Assembly: GCA_031261265.1 (NCBI GenBank)
Contig: JAISKI010000017.1
Span: 1 to 16,108, forward strand
From: Candidatus Peribacteria bacterium
GTDB taxonomy: Bacteria > Patescibacteria > JAEDAM01 > Absconditabacterales > Absconditicoccaceae
DNA: 16,108 nucleotides
Direction of reading: 5' to 3'
Below are positions 1-9,310 of the stretch, piece by piece. Under the pieces are notes generated by a model. The model was not told the DNA's origin, made no database searches, and was given only the letters and a program-made list of their open reading frames with translations. A program made the translations under genes and the position numbers. The number at the start of each line of letters is the position of its first letter. Within the stretch, counting starts at the first letter, position 1.

Positions 1-1
1 T

Positions 2-94
2 ACATTTTCTCATGTGAAACAGAAAGCTAATTTACATAGATGATTAAAAAAGAAGAGAAAACTTAAAGTTCTTGACCAATTTTTATGAAAATAA
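2..94 (+). CDS. possible 3' end of an upstream gene (partial)
   Basis: With UGA read as glycine, one frame is open from the window edge to a TAA at 92-94 (30 codons). The end is very basic (Lys-Lys-Lys-Arg-Lys, then Val-Leu-Asp-Gln-Phe-Leu-Gly-Lys). It contains two UGAs. The hairpin at 163-182 lies about 70 bp downstream and could be its terminator. Thirty open codons in A-rich DNA with only two stop codons is not improbable by chance, and I recognise no family. It could equally be non-coding. Confidence 0.22.
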
Positions 95-162
95 CCACAC
101 AAAAGTAACATTATGCCGAAGATAAAATAAAATAACAGAAAATCCAGCATCTAAAATACTAT

Positions 163-188
163 CACCTGATAGAGGACAGGTGCATTTT
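163..188 (+). terminator. hairpin followed by a short T run
   Basis: A perfect 6-bp arm pair CACCTG (163-168) / CAGGTG (177-182) encloses an 8-nt loop and is followed by CATTTTCT. It is the only GC-rich structure in the first 400 bases. It fits a weak intrinsic terminator for a gene entering from the left, but the T run is short and interrupted. Confidence 0.4.
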
Positions 189-297
189 CTAAAAAACCAA
201 AATTTTCTATTACTTTTGACAGAGAAAAATTTCACCAAAAACCCAAAAAATAGAGAAATGCCAGTTTACAACTGATATATATATATTGCATTTAAAC

Positions 298-325
298 TTG
301 ATTTAAGGTAGGAAAAAAGTATATA
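298..325 (+). promoter_or_regulatory. candidate promoter for the surface protein gene
   Basis: TTGATT (298-303), a 16-bp spacer and TATATA (320-325) resemble a sigma-70-type promoter facing the gene at 437. That would give a leader of roughly 100 nt. TATACA at 324-329 is an alternative -10. In DNA this AT-rich the match is only suggestive. Confidence 0.3.
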
Positions 326-358
326 TACATCATATATGAAAACAAATGTCAAATGATT

Positions 359-381
359 CTACCTTCTTACGGAATAGGTAG
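359..381 (+). promoter_or_regulatory. small hairpin in the 5' leader of the surface gene
   Basis: CTACCT (359-364) and AGGTAG (376-381) form a 6-bp stem with an 11-nt loop. An overlapping alternative pairs CCTTC (362-366) with GAAGG further right. It lies about 55 nt before the start codon, outside the ribosome site, so a role in mRNA stability or control is possible but unproven. Confidence 0.25.
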
Positions 382-436
382 GTGGAAGGACTAGACATTT
401 CTTACTATTCTCTTTATTTTTTACTTCTATATCGGT

Positions 437-3400
437 ATGAAAAAACTCTTCTCAATCCTAGCGGCACTATTGCTGACTGCACAGACACTCTTGCCAAACG
501 CACTCTACGCGATCAACCTTCCAACGGAACTGGAGGGGAAATTGCCGTCAGAGATTGCACAACTAATCGAAAACAATGCAGAACTCGACGCACTGCGAGA
601 CCAGATTTCTAGTCAGCTTAATACTGGAAAATCTTCCCTCCTAGCTAACCTTGCGTCTACGCTCAGCATTCCGTCTGAATATCAAGACACGATTTTGAAC
701 GCTTTCAAAACGGAAATCGAGAAAGCCTACAACGAAATCCTCGGCACGGATAAAGAAGCTCTAAAAGCCGAAATCGAAGCAAGTATCAAAGCTATCGCTA
801 CAAAATTTCTCAACGGTGAAATTACCGAAGAGCAAGCAAAAGCTGAAGTAGCGACCGCAATTGATACGGTAGTTGATACCCTTGAACAGAAGATTTACGA
901 CACCGTCTACAATGCTCTAACGAGTGATGGACTGACCCAAGGTGTGTATGACACTGCTTACAATGCTCTCTATACTGACAGTGATGCAAATGGAAAGAGC
1001 GATGCTTACGAAACAGCGTATGATACGGTCTACAACGAGTTCATCGCTAATTACCAGAACTGTTCTGCTTTAGAAGGAGATGAAAAAGCTGCTTGTGATG
1101 CACTGAATTATGCAGGTTTGCAGACGCAGATTGGTGCAACGCAATTGGCATTAGATACAGCGAGTAGTGCTTTGGCTACAACACAGACTACCTTTAATGC
1201 TGCTGTAAATGCAGCTCAAAAAGCCTTAGATGATGCAAAAGACCTCTTGTCTCCAGCAGGAAAAGCAAAGTGGATTGAAGAGCATAAAGAAGATATTGCT
1301 GCAGGATTGATTAGTGCATTAAATACTGCCATTTCTGCAATGGAAGCAGTTGGTGTAAATGATGCGAATGCTACAACGTGGGCAGCTACATCTTATGATC
1401 AAACCTGTGTAACCATCCCATTTGTTGGTAGAACATGCACGAACAATTATTTGAATGAGAAAGGTCTGAAAATTACAGCTGCTAAGGCTTACGTTTCCGC
1501 TAAGACCGCTAAAGAAAATGCAGAACAAGATGCTTATGCTACTGCAGAAAGTTTTTATGATGCTATGGCAAATGCAACAGACTTGAAAGTTCTCCAAGAC
1601 GCTTTGACTGCTGCAAATAATTCAACGATTGTAAGTGATGCTCAGGCAGAGGTTAATAGACTGCAAGGAGAATTGAATACGTTGAATGCTAATCTCTCTT
1701 CTGCAGAAAGCTCTGTAGACAGTATAGCTCAAAACTTAGCAGACCTTGCGGGAAAAGCTGCCGATGCTGCTGCAAAAACTGCTGCTGATGTCGCTGGACA
1801 GACTGCCGTAGTAATCTATCAGACTTCTATGTCTGGTGTAGCTTCAGCTATCGTAGCTTCCTTTGATGCTCTAGCTCAGCCTATTGCAGACCAAATTAAC
1901 GCTTTTGCTGATGAGATTATTGAAAAAATCTTCAATGCAAAAGACTTCTACGATGACAATATTAAAGAACCTGTAGCATGTGTCCTTGACGACACTACAG
2001 GACTTATCACTGCAGTGAAAGGACTTACCATCAATATCAATGACTATAAAGCTGCTTTACAAAGCTCTGTAGCTCTTGCTCAGACGATTTCAGCTTCTCT
2101 AGCAAAGATTGACCAAGCTCAAGACCTTGAAACGCTTATCAACGAAATCGAAACGATCAAGACTGCAGTAGAAAATTCAGGACTTGGAGTAAATGACTTG
2201 AAAGCTCTGAAAGCTGATTTGACGGAAATTAGAGGAGTTATTGCAAATTTCCTTGATTGTAGTCAGCTTCCTGATATCTTGGAGACGGTACAATCTTTGG
2301 ATACCGTTCTCAAAACACTTGATACATTGATTGATACCATCGAAACCTTAACCAGTCTTGACCCTACGAAACCTTCTGTTGCTCTCAGAGCAATCGCTAA
2401 TCTAGAAACAGCTTTAGCTGACTTCCTTCAGGATGCTCAGACTGCTGCAGAAAAGGTAGCTGATATTATTAGTGATATTGAACAGAACGTGAATGGTCTG
2501 CTTGCAAAATTGCCAATTCCGCTTCCTGCTCTCGATATCCAAAATCCTCTTCAACCTATCCTTGATAACGCTGCAGCAATTGATGCAATTGAACAAGGAC
2601 TAAGAGAAGTGGCTCAGATTACAAATGCAGTAGCTGATGTCGTAGAAGAAATTGAGAACTTCATCAAAGATACAGCAATTCCTACGATTGAAAACATTAT
2701 AAAATTTATTGAAGATACGGACCGAGAAGATGTGAAAGATCAACTTATCAGTAAAATCGAAACAGAAATTAAAAATCTGATCGCCCAACTTCCTTCCGAG
2801 AGTGCAGTAAAAGCTTGGCTTGAAGAACAACTTGGAAAAGCAGGCTCACTTATCAATGATGAACTAGAGAAAGTAAAAGAAATTCTTAAACAAGAACTAG
2901 AAAAAGCTTATGAAGCAACTCTCGAATTCTTAAATGACAATAAACTTGATGAGCCTCTCTTCACAGCTACCAGTTGTGTACAGTGTGATGATGAAAGTCT
3001 CTTTATCACGACAGGAAATGACTTCACCTTTACTGCTTCATCATATACTCAAGAAAATGAAGCTCGAGGATACCTCGCAGTCTTCACCGATGAGAACGGA
3101 AGAGAAAATGTGTATGTCCTTCCTGGTACCACCCTTAAAGACTTCCCAGCAATTACAGCAAATACAGGTACGTACACCCTCGAAGTGAGAGCTATCGGAG
3201 TGGATAAGTTGTTACATTCTACAGATACGTATACCTTCTTCGACCAGCTCAATATCAAAGACGTAAAAGACTTGACCGTAGATAAAGCAAAAGCTCAATT
3301 AACAACTGTAAAATCACAAGTGAAAGCTCTACTTGCAAATCTTCAATCACAAGCATCTACAGAATGGAACAACCTTCCAACACCGTTGAAAGCTATGCTC

Positions 3401-4825
3401 ACGCTTCTCGGAAGCAAAATCGTTGAACAGCTTCCAGATGCAGTATGGAATGAAACCATCCTTCCTGCTTTGATTAACTTCAAAGATGCAATAGTTGAAA
3501 AAGCTGACCAAACAAACGGAGCGATTGATGAGCTTTCAAATCAGTTTGAAGACTTAAAACAGCAAACTAAAGAATGGGATGATGAACGACACGGACTTGC
3601 AGGAAAAAATCAAGCTCTTGAAGATAAAATTCTTCAACTCCTCGCTTCCGAGCATGAACTTGCAAAAGCAGTAGTGAATTCCGCTTCTAGCTATACTATC
3701 ATAAAAGTAGAGCAGCCGGAAACACCAACTGATGTTTCTACAGGAGTGGTTTTGCATGATGGAGACAGTACAGGAGTGATTATTGACCTTCCTGACCTTC
3801 CAGTAGGATATTTCTATACGGGAGACAGTATTAGTGGAACTACTATTGATACTACCGTAAGTGCAACTACTACAGGAAGCTTTAGAGTATATACTATTGC
3901 TAATAATGATTGTGATCCAATCTACTCTGATGAGGCAACCTGGAAGATTACAGTAGAGACTGAATATCTCGTTACTTTCATTTCTGATGGAGGTACTTTG
4001 AAAACAGAGTGGGTACTCAGTGGAAATAGTGCTACAGCACCTACTAACCTTACTAAATCTAATTATTCCCTATCTTGGTCTCCAGCCTTAGCACCTATTA
4101 CAGGAACTACTACTTACACAGCAGTATGGATTTATAATGGTTGAAATGGTTGAAATAGTGGAGGAAGAAGTGCTGACTACTGTCCAGATGGAGATAACTC
4201 AGGGGACAGATATGATGGAACTTGTGCAACAACCGATAATGAACAAGCAATTGATTTAGGAGGTGAAGTAGCAGACAATCCAACTTCTACTGCTAAATGT
4301 TCCATTGAAGGTTCAACCTACACAGATGAAATAAATAGAGCTTACCTCTATGCCTGTGAAAATGATATCACTACCATTAGAAATATTATGGATGCAAGAT
4401 TAGACGACTATCTTACCAGAGCAGAGAATGCAAAATTGATGTCTCAATATGCGATGGTAGTCTTAGGAAAAACACCAGATACCACCAAAGATTGTTCTCC
4501 TTTCTTAGACAGTATTCAGAGCTATAAAAATACGGATCTCTATGATGCGATGATCACCTCTTGCCAGCTCGATATTATGGGAATCAATGCAGATAAAACC
4601 CCAATCCCTGACTTTATGGGAGCAGATATCTTACAGAGAAAAGATTTCTGAACGGTCTTCTCTAGACTTCTTCGAGGAAATGCGAAGGAAAATAATCAAG
4701 AGAACTATTGGGAGGGACATCTTCAGGCATTAAAAGATGCAGGAATCCTCACAAATCTGAATCGATCAATGAAGGAATACAGATCACGAATCTTCCTTCA
4801 GATCTATAGGAGCACTCAGAAGTAA
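437..4825 (+). CDS. giant secreted surface protein with C-terminal SLH-like domain
   Basis: 1462 aa, continuous only if UGA codes for glycine at 4142, 4151 and 4649; it ends in TAA. Residues 1-25 are a signal peptide (Lys-Lys, hydrophobic core, Leu-Tyr-Ala before Ile26). A long Ala/Asp/Glu/Lys-rich helical region follows to about residue 830, with coiled-coil character and a threefold Tyr-Asp-Thr-x-Tyr-Asn motif near 154-205. A beta-rich segment lies around 838-935 and more helix follows. Residues 1176-1235 resemble the Listeria-Bacteroides (InlB B-repeat-like) fold: Val-Thr-Phe, Asp-Gly-Gly, later Ala-Val-Trp. A Gly/Asn/Ser linker containing two UGA glycines leads to about 1318-1462, which resembles the SLH-type C-terminus common in UGA=Gly phyla (Phe-Gly-Thr-Val, His-Leu-Gln-Ala-Leu-Lys). 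By inference it is an exported stalk or adhesin anchored by its C-terminus. No enzymatic motif is visible. The beta-segment assignment is less certain than the signal peptide and C-terminus. Confidence 0.85.
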
Positions 4826-4848
4826 TGCTATTATAAGAAAAAATTACC

Positions 4849-4879
4849 AATCCCCCTTGATAGTGAAAGGGGGATTTTT
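4849..4879 (+). terminator. intrinsic terminator after the surface protein gene
   Basis: A perfect 10-bp stem, AATCCCCCTT (4849-4858) and AAGGGGGATT (4867-4876), encloses an 8-nt loop and runs straight into TTTTT (4875-4879). It begins 24 bp after the TAA at 4823-4825 and separates the surface gene from rsmE. Confidence 0.9.
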
Positions 4880-4912
4880 ATACTTATAAAACTTTATTTC
4901 TCGTGGAAATCT

Positions 4913-5611
4913 ATGCATCAGCTTTTTCTCTTGTCTTCCTTATCCCCAAAAGGGAATCAGCTTTCTCTTTTTAATGTTCCAGACCTGATCCAACAACTCA
5001 GAAAAGTATTGAGGGCGAAAATTGGAGATACTCTTTTTCTACAGGGAGAAAGGGGAGGAGAGAGGTATGAAATCAGCATTATTTCGCGAACTGATAAAGA
5101 TCTGGAGGGAAAAATTATCCATCGTATTCCTCTCAAAAAGAGAGAAGAAAATACTGATCTTACCCTTTTGGTGGCACTGCCCAATAAACGAGAAAAAGCT
5201 GAATTAATTGTGCAAAAACTCTCTGAAATCGGAGTAGAGGAAATCCTTTTTCGACCTGCGGAAAGAAGCGTGATCAAACAGCGAAATGAAAAAAAAGCTG
5301 AACGCCTGAGAAAAATCTCCAAAGAAGCAGTAGAACAATCTCGAGGGATTTCCTTACCAAAAATTGGATGGTGTGAACAAGTGAAAGCTTACTGTGAAGG
5401 AAAAACTGTGTTCGTGTGTGATAAAGGGGGAGAGGAGGTGAAGAAAGGTTGAAAAATCCCTTCTGTTTGCATTGTGGGACCAGAAGGTGGACTCACTCCC
5501 AAAGATTATGAAAACTTTCTTGGAGCACAAGTGGTGGGATTAGGAGAAACCGTTTTAAGGATGGAAACTGCTAGTATTATTGGAGCATGGGTTTTGAAAA
5601 ATATGTTATAA
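4913..5611 (+). CDS. rsmE: 16S rRNA (uracil-1498-N3)-methyltransferase RsmE
   Basis: 232 aa, the usual RsmE length, once UGA codon 180 (5450-5452) is read as Gly. The family makes m3U1498 in 16S rRNA using S-adenosylmethionine and has a SPOUT (trefoil-knot) fold. Visible marks are an N-terminal PUA-like part (about 1-70), the stretch around Val-Ala-Leu-Pro-Asn-Lys and Lys-Leu-Ser-Glu-Ile-Gly-Val near the middle, then Gly-Pro-Glu-Gly-Gly (189-193) and Leu-Gly-Glu-Thr-Val-Leu-Arg-Met-Glu-Thr-Ala (210-220), which are the knot's SAM-binding loops. Met replaces the more usual Thr in Arg-Thr-Glu-Thr-Ala. All SAM-site motifs lie after the UGA, so a standard-code reading would produce a dead protein. 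It starts 34 bp after a terminator and has nusB 76 bp downstream. Confidence 0.93.
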
Positions 5612-5687
5612 AAACACTGGTAAAATTACTCTAAATCTGTATATACAAGTTTCTCAAGCTCTTTTTTTATCTTCCTCTCTTATTTTC

Positions 5688-6263
5688 ATGCAGATCCATC
5701 AAAGAATCAATTCTCGTAAACTTTTGCTTTCTTATCTTTATCAGTATTGTTTTTTTTCTAAATTGGTGGCTTCCACGGAGTATGCTACGGGAAAGGTAGA
5801 AGTCCCTCAGATTGAGCAGAAAGATCCTTTTTTTGATCAGGATTTTTTAGATAGTTTACAGCAATTGTGGGAATCCTCTGCGAAAGAAGGAGAGCATTTT
5901 CAGGAAAAATTAACAGAGATGCTCTCTGATCCGATGGAAGACGAGGTGCCTTATTATTTGAAACATTTTTTCGATAGATGGACGGACGAAGATCTGGATG
6001 CGGAGTATCTTTTGAAAGTTGGAGCGAAGTTTCCTTTGTATGTGACTGAGGTGCAAGCGTTGGTGGATCAATATACAGAAACTTTTTCTTATGCTCAAAT
6101 GGATGTGGTGGATCAGGCGATCTTTCTTTTGGGGTATACCGAATGGAAAGTACTTTCTACTCCCAGAGAAATTCTGATCAATGAAATGATAGAACTCGCA
6201 AAAAGATATTCTGATGATGGAGCACCAAAACTCATTAATGCCGTATTTGATAAGATGATCTAA
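5688..6263 (+). CDS. nusB: transcription antitermination factor NusB
   Basis: 191 aa with no UGA codon. NusB binds boxA RNA together with NusE (ribosomal protein S10) to keep RNA polymerase processive on rRNA operons. The C-terminal third carries the family pattern: Asp-Gln-Ala-Ile-Phe-Leu-Leu-Gly-Tyr-Thr-Glu (about 141-151), then Arg-Glu-Ile-Leu-Ile-Asn-Glu-Met-Ile-Glu-Leu-Ala-Lys and a closing Pro-Lys-Leu-Ile-Asn-Ala-Val. The N-terminus (Arg-Lys-Leu-Leu-Leu-Ser-Tyr-Leu-Tyr-Gln) matches the first NusB helix. An acidic insert at about 35-100 makes it longer than the typical 130-160 aa. The start follows a T-rich leader without Shine-Dalgarno. Its stop is only 2 bp from the stop of the convergent patatin gene, with no terminator between them. 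Confidence 0.88.
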   Translation: MQIHQRINSRKLLLSYLYQYCFFSKLVASTEYATGKVEVPQIEQKDPFFDQDFLDSLQQLWESSAKEGEHFQEKLTEMLSDPMEDEVPYYLKHFFDRWTDEDLDAEYLLKVGAKFPLYVTEVQALVDQYTETFSYAQMDVVDQAIFLLGYTEWKVLSTPREILINEMIELAKRYSDDGAPKLINAVFDKMI

Positions 6264-6265
6264 CT

Positions 6266-7129
6266 CTACTTCCCAAATATTTTCTTTCCTGAGAGATAGC
6301 CTTGGTCAAAGGCTTTTGTTCGTTTTTTTCTGTCTAATTCCAAGATTCCACATTCTATAGTTTCATAAAAAGAGATCTCTATTTCTCTGCTTCTCTGGAC
6401 GAGGTCCTTTCTCATCACGATAGCGTAGGCAGTAATCAGAGTTTGAATCAGATTTTTTGGATTTTTATCTTCTTTGAATTTATTGAGAGCGACTCCGATA
6501 ATTTTATGGTTTGGGTAGTGTTGTTGTGCGAGAGTAGTTGGGAAATTGTCGATAATCCCTCCGTCATTGAGGAGATAGGATTGATATTTGATACTCGGAA
6601 AAACTCCTGGTAGTGCCATACTTCCCAAGAGAGGTTCCAATAATTTCCCTTCATGAAATATAATGAGTTCAGCGGTATTCATATCGGTTGCCCCAATATA
6701 GGTAGGTATTTTTAATGCTTCAAAAGTCTGAGGAAGATCACGTTTGAAGCGTTCTTGAAGGACTTTCGTTTTGAGAAAGTTTTTGGTAGGGAGGAGATTG
6801 AGCCAGTTTGTGGGGGAAATGTTGAGGTCTTTAAAACTTTCGAAAAGATCTTGAGCCTTTCGTCCTGAGGCTCGATAACTCGCGATAATTGCTCCGACAC
6901 TGATTCCGTAGATTGCATCGATCTGCTCTCTGAGTCCCGCTTCTTCGAGAGCTTTTAAAACTCCTAATGTGTAAAATCCTCTAGTTCCTCCACCAGAGAG
7001 GACGAGAACATAGCGGGGAGTTGTGCTGGTAGCCCTTCTCGCTCCACTCGCCCCACCCGCTTCACGAGATCCAAACCTTCTCAGAGGTATACCTATTTTG
7101 TTGAATAATTGTTGTATTCGTTTAAACAT
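6266..7129 (-). CDS. patatin-like phospholipase
   Basis: 287 aa. Patatin-fold enzymes are serine acyl hydrolases using a Ser-Asp dyad to cleave membrane lipids or acylglycerols. The motifs are complete: oxyanion loop Gly-Gly-Gly-Thr-Arg-Gly (46-51), nucleophile elbow Gly-Ile-Ser-Val-Gly with Ser77, and Asp-Gly-Gly with catalytic Asp189 followed by Ile-Ile-Asp-Asn-Phe-Pro. The first about 38 residues are basic and Gly/Ala/Ser-rich, with no clear signal peptide, so the protein looks cytoplasmic or peripherally membrane-bound. It lies 21 bp downstream of the rubrerythrin gene on the same strand and is probably cotranscribed with it. The natural substrate cannot be told from sequence. It could recycle host-derived or own lipids. 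Confidence 0.9.
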   Translation of the reverse strand: MFKRIQQLFNKIGIPLRRFGSREAGGASGARRATSTTPRYVLVLSGGGTRGFYTLGVLKALEEAGLREQIDAIYGISVGAIIASYRASGRKAQDLFESFKDLNISPTNWLNLLPTKNFLKTKVLQERFKRDLPQTFEALKIPTYIGATDMNTAELIIFHEGKLLEPLLGSMALPGVFPSIKYQSYLLNDGGIIDNFPTTLAQQHYPNHKIIGVALNKFKEDKNPKNLIQTLITAYAIVMRKDLVQRSREIEISFYETIECGILELDRKKRTKAFDQGYLSGKKIFGK

Positions 7130-7150
7130 TTTATTAAAAGAGATAAGAAA

Positions 7151-7738
7151 TTAATACTCATTCTGCAACTTCTCAAAATACGATTGAGGATGGTCGCAAG
7201 ACGGGCAAACTAACGGAGCTTCTTCTCCGACAACCATATATCCACATTCACGACATACTCGTACTTGCACGCCTCTTCCTTTGAAATAGGTTCCAGACTC
7301 CACGAGAGCGAGGAGCTTTTCAAAATTCTGTTTGTGGTGCTCTTCGGCGTGAGCGATGGCTCTAAATTTTGCAGCAATATCAGGATATCCTTCTGCCTCC
7401 GCTTCATCAGCGAATTTTGGATAAAGGTTGCTGAATTCATCGTTTTCCAGTGCGATAGAAGATTTGAGATTTTCGGCAGTCGTTCCGAGGACGATTTCGA
7501 TATCCAAGTCCATATTCAGGTCAATCTTCGTGGGGGTGTCACTTTCCTTATTGAGTCTTACGAGGAATTCGTAAAAGGTTTTTCCGTGTTTTTTTTCCTG
7601 GTCGGCGGTGGTAGTCAGAATTTCAGCGATTTGTTCAAATCCTTCTTTTTTCGCAGTGGAAGCATAGAAGGTGTATCTATTCCTTGCTTGGCATTCTCCA
7701 AGATAAGCGGTAATCAGATTTTTAATAGTTTTTTGCAT
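7151..7738 (-). CDS. rbr: rubrerythrin (di-iron peroxidase)
   Basis: 195 aa, full length. Rubrerythrins reduce hydrogen peroxide in the cytoplasm of anaerobes and microaerophiles. The four-helix di-iron domain has Glu15, the Glu48-x-x-His51 pair, Glu98 and Glu132-x-x-His135 in the expected places. The C-terminal rubredoxin-like domain has Cys162-x2-Cys165 and Cys178-x2-Cys181 for a mononuclear iron that feeds electrons to the di-iron site. There are no UGA codons. It lies between tilS (89 bp upstream) and the patatin gene (21 bp downstream), all on the minus strand. I see no convincing separate promoter in the 89-bp gap. It suggests that the cell lives with little oxygen and needs peroxide defence. 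Confidence 0.95.
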   Translation of the reverse strand: MQKTIKNLITAYLGECQARNRYTFYASTAKKEGFEQIAEILTTTADQEKKHGKTFYEFLVRLNKESDTPTKIDLNMDLDIEIVLGTTAENLKSSIALENDEFSNLYPKFADEAEAEGYPDIAAKFRAIAHAEEHHKQNFEKLLALVESGTYFKGRGVQVRVCRECGYMVVGEEAPLVCPSCDHPQSYFEKLQNEY

Positions 7739-7827
7739 TGTCGCTCTGGTTAGAGAGTAAAAAGTAAAATACAGGAGGGTATTTCTTTTTGAAAGTAGTT
7801 TTTTTTCCCCTTATATCAAGGGAATGT

Positions 7828-9135
7828 TTATTTCTGGTTGCTTTTTTCGTTCATGACACTTTTCCACATGTGAATAATTTCCCCGTCTTTGACTGCCAGA
7901 GGGAGGAAATTTCTTCGAAAGAGAGGAATTTTTTGGTTGATGCATCGGCGGTTTCGCGTTTTCCCAGCGAAATGATCTCCAGGTTTTGGAAATCTGAGCG
8001 TGGTTCACAGGAATCTTTCTTCGTTTGCTTCAATAGTGATCCCTGCGAGGGTTTGAGGTCAGAGTTTTTTAATGATTTTTTCATCGGTGAGATAAACGGT
8101 TCGAAAGGGGTAAGGAAGAAAAGAGGTGATGATGTAGAGCTGTTTTTCGTGGAAGAAAAAGTAGATCCCATGAAATTCCTTTCGTCCAGATTGGCTATGG
8201 GTGAGTCGGGTAGTTCGTTCTTGGATTTGAGAGGAGCGGAGATTAGTAGCGATATTGAGGTGATTTCGGAGTTGGAGAAGCTTGGTCGCGTTGAATCCCC
8301 CTTTTCATGGGGAAACACGATAAGCATATTCAGCATTTCGAGCAGGAGAGGCGGAGATGGGATGGAAAGAAATTCCCTCCTTACCTTTCTCCATCATGGG
8401 TTCAATTTCTTTGTAGATATTTTTCATACTCTCTAAAAATCTGCTTTTTCAACAGTTCCTACTAACTAACTTTTCGAGGATTTCATGGCGGATAAAATTC
8501 CTCTGGGAAGTAGAGATATCGCTATTGGTTTCGTCCTCAAATGATCTGATTTTATATTTTTTACAGAAAGCGATAATTTCTCCTTTCGTGATAGTTAAAA
8601 GGGGTCTACAAACTTCTACTCCTGGTAGTAATTGGTGTTTTTGGAGGATTTGCATATTTACAAATCCTTTGAGTCCTGCTCCACGGATGCAGTGGAGGAA
8701 GGTGCTTTCGATCCTGTCTTCGAGATGGTGTCACAGAAATAAAAAAGGAACCTCAGTTTCTCTAAAACAACTATATCTCCATTCTCTCAGGGTTTTTTCA
8801 GTGGTTCAAAGGGTAGGGGGTCTGTGATACACGTGCAGAGGTATTCCCTTAAAAAAATCTTGCATAAACTGCTCCTCCACTTCACTCTGCTTTCTTAGTT
8901 TATGATTACAATGGATGATGTGGAGATGGCTGAGAGGGAAATTTTTATGAGCATATCGGATGATGAGTAGGCAAGCTACGCTCATACTATCTACTCCGCT
9001 TGAAACTCCGATAGCAACATGAGTCTCTGGAGTAAGTACGTTTTCGAAAATGGGAAAAACCTCTGTAATCACTCGAGGAGGCAACTTTTTTATCGGAATT
9101 TGGAGGAGTGGGGAGAAAGTGGTACTGGCAGACAT
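7828..9135 (-). CDS. tilS: tRNA(Ile)-lysidine synthetase TilS
   Basis: 435 aa, assembled from one continuous frame containing six UGA glycine codons (8806, 8731, 8449, 8305, 8059 and 8005, lowest base of each). TilS uses ATP to attach lysine to C34 of tRNA-Ile(CAU), so that AUA is read as isoleucine. Visible are the PP-loop Ser-Ser-Gly-Val-Asp-Ser (45-50), His-Cys-Asn-His-Lys-Leu-Arg downstream of it, Gly-His-His-Leu-Glu-Asp (135-140, first Gly encoded by UGA), and Arg-Gly-Ala-Gly-Leu-Lys-Gly. The TilS C-terminal domain reads Gln-Lys-Ile-Pro-Leu-Phe-Arg-Arg-Asn with a late Leu-Ala-Val-Lys-Asp-Gly. The usual motif's second Gly is Ser46 here. The stop is TAA at 7828-7830. A standard-code annotation would show two fragments and antisense noise. 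Confidence 0.93.
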
Positions 9136-9167
9136 TTTCTGTAGAATAGGATTAGAATGCTGGTTGT

Positions 9168-9196
9168 AGTATATGGTATTGGTTGGTGAACTGCAA
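9168..9196 (-). promoter_or_regulatory. candidate tilS promoter
   Basis: On the minus strand TTGCAG (9196-9191), a 17-bp spacer and TATACT (9173-9168) lie upstream of the tilS start, giving a leader of about 25 nt. The -10 is good; the -35 matches consensus at only its first three bases. Confidence 0.45.
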
Positions 9197-9244
9197 GAGA
9201 TTTTTTTGTTTGTAAGTATCCCTTATACTTTCTTTCATTTTGTA

Positions 9245-9272
9245 TTGACATTATAACATAAATCATTATAAT
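9245..9272 (+). promoter_or_regulatory. near-consensus sigma-70-type promoter
   Basis: TTGACA (9245-9250), a 16-bp spacer and TATAAT (9267-9272) match both housekeeping hexamers exactly. Transcription should start near 9279, about 30 nt before the methyltransferase ATG at 9311. It is the strongest promoter by sequence in the window and faces away from the candidate tilS promoter in the same intergenic region. Confidence 0.85.
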
Positions 9273-9310
9273 AAAAGTTGGATACTATAAAATTTATTTT
9301 TCATTAGTCT

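Larger units (their letters stand above)
1..436. other. AT-rich non-coding leader region
   Basis: Apart from the possible gene tail at 2-94, I see no coding sequence here. The stretch holds a GC-rich hairpin (163-182), a long run of A/T with TATATA tracts (about 270-335), a plausible promoter (298-325) and a small hairpin just upstream of the large surface gene (359-381). It probably carries the transcription start region of the gene beginning at 437. Confidence 0.5.

Noticed and set aside
5648..5660. Palindrome TGTATATACA upstream of nusB
   Set aside because: Short and purely A/T-rich at its core, so expected by chance in this DNA; no promoter elements align with it convincingly.
7265..7753. 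Plus-strand 162-codon open frame
   Set aside because: It is antisense to the rubrerythrin gene, whose metal ligands are complete on the other strand.
7803..7832. Hairpin TTCCCTT/AAGGGGAA after the tilS stop on the minus strand
   Set aside because: On the minus strand it is followed by A's instead of T's, and no plus-strand gene ends there, so I do not call it a terminator.
7851..8336. Minus-strand 161-codon frame rich in Ser, Lys and Pro
   Set aside because: It is out of frame with tilS on the same strand and matches no family; tilS explains the DNA.
7789..8436. Plus-strand 215-codon open frame
   Set aside because: It is antisense to the tilS C-terminal domain, which is continuous and recognisable on the minus strand once UGA is read as Gly.
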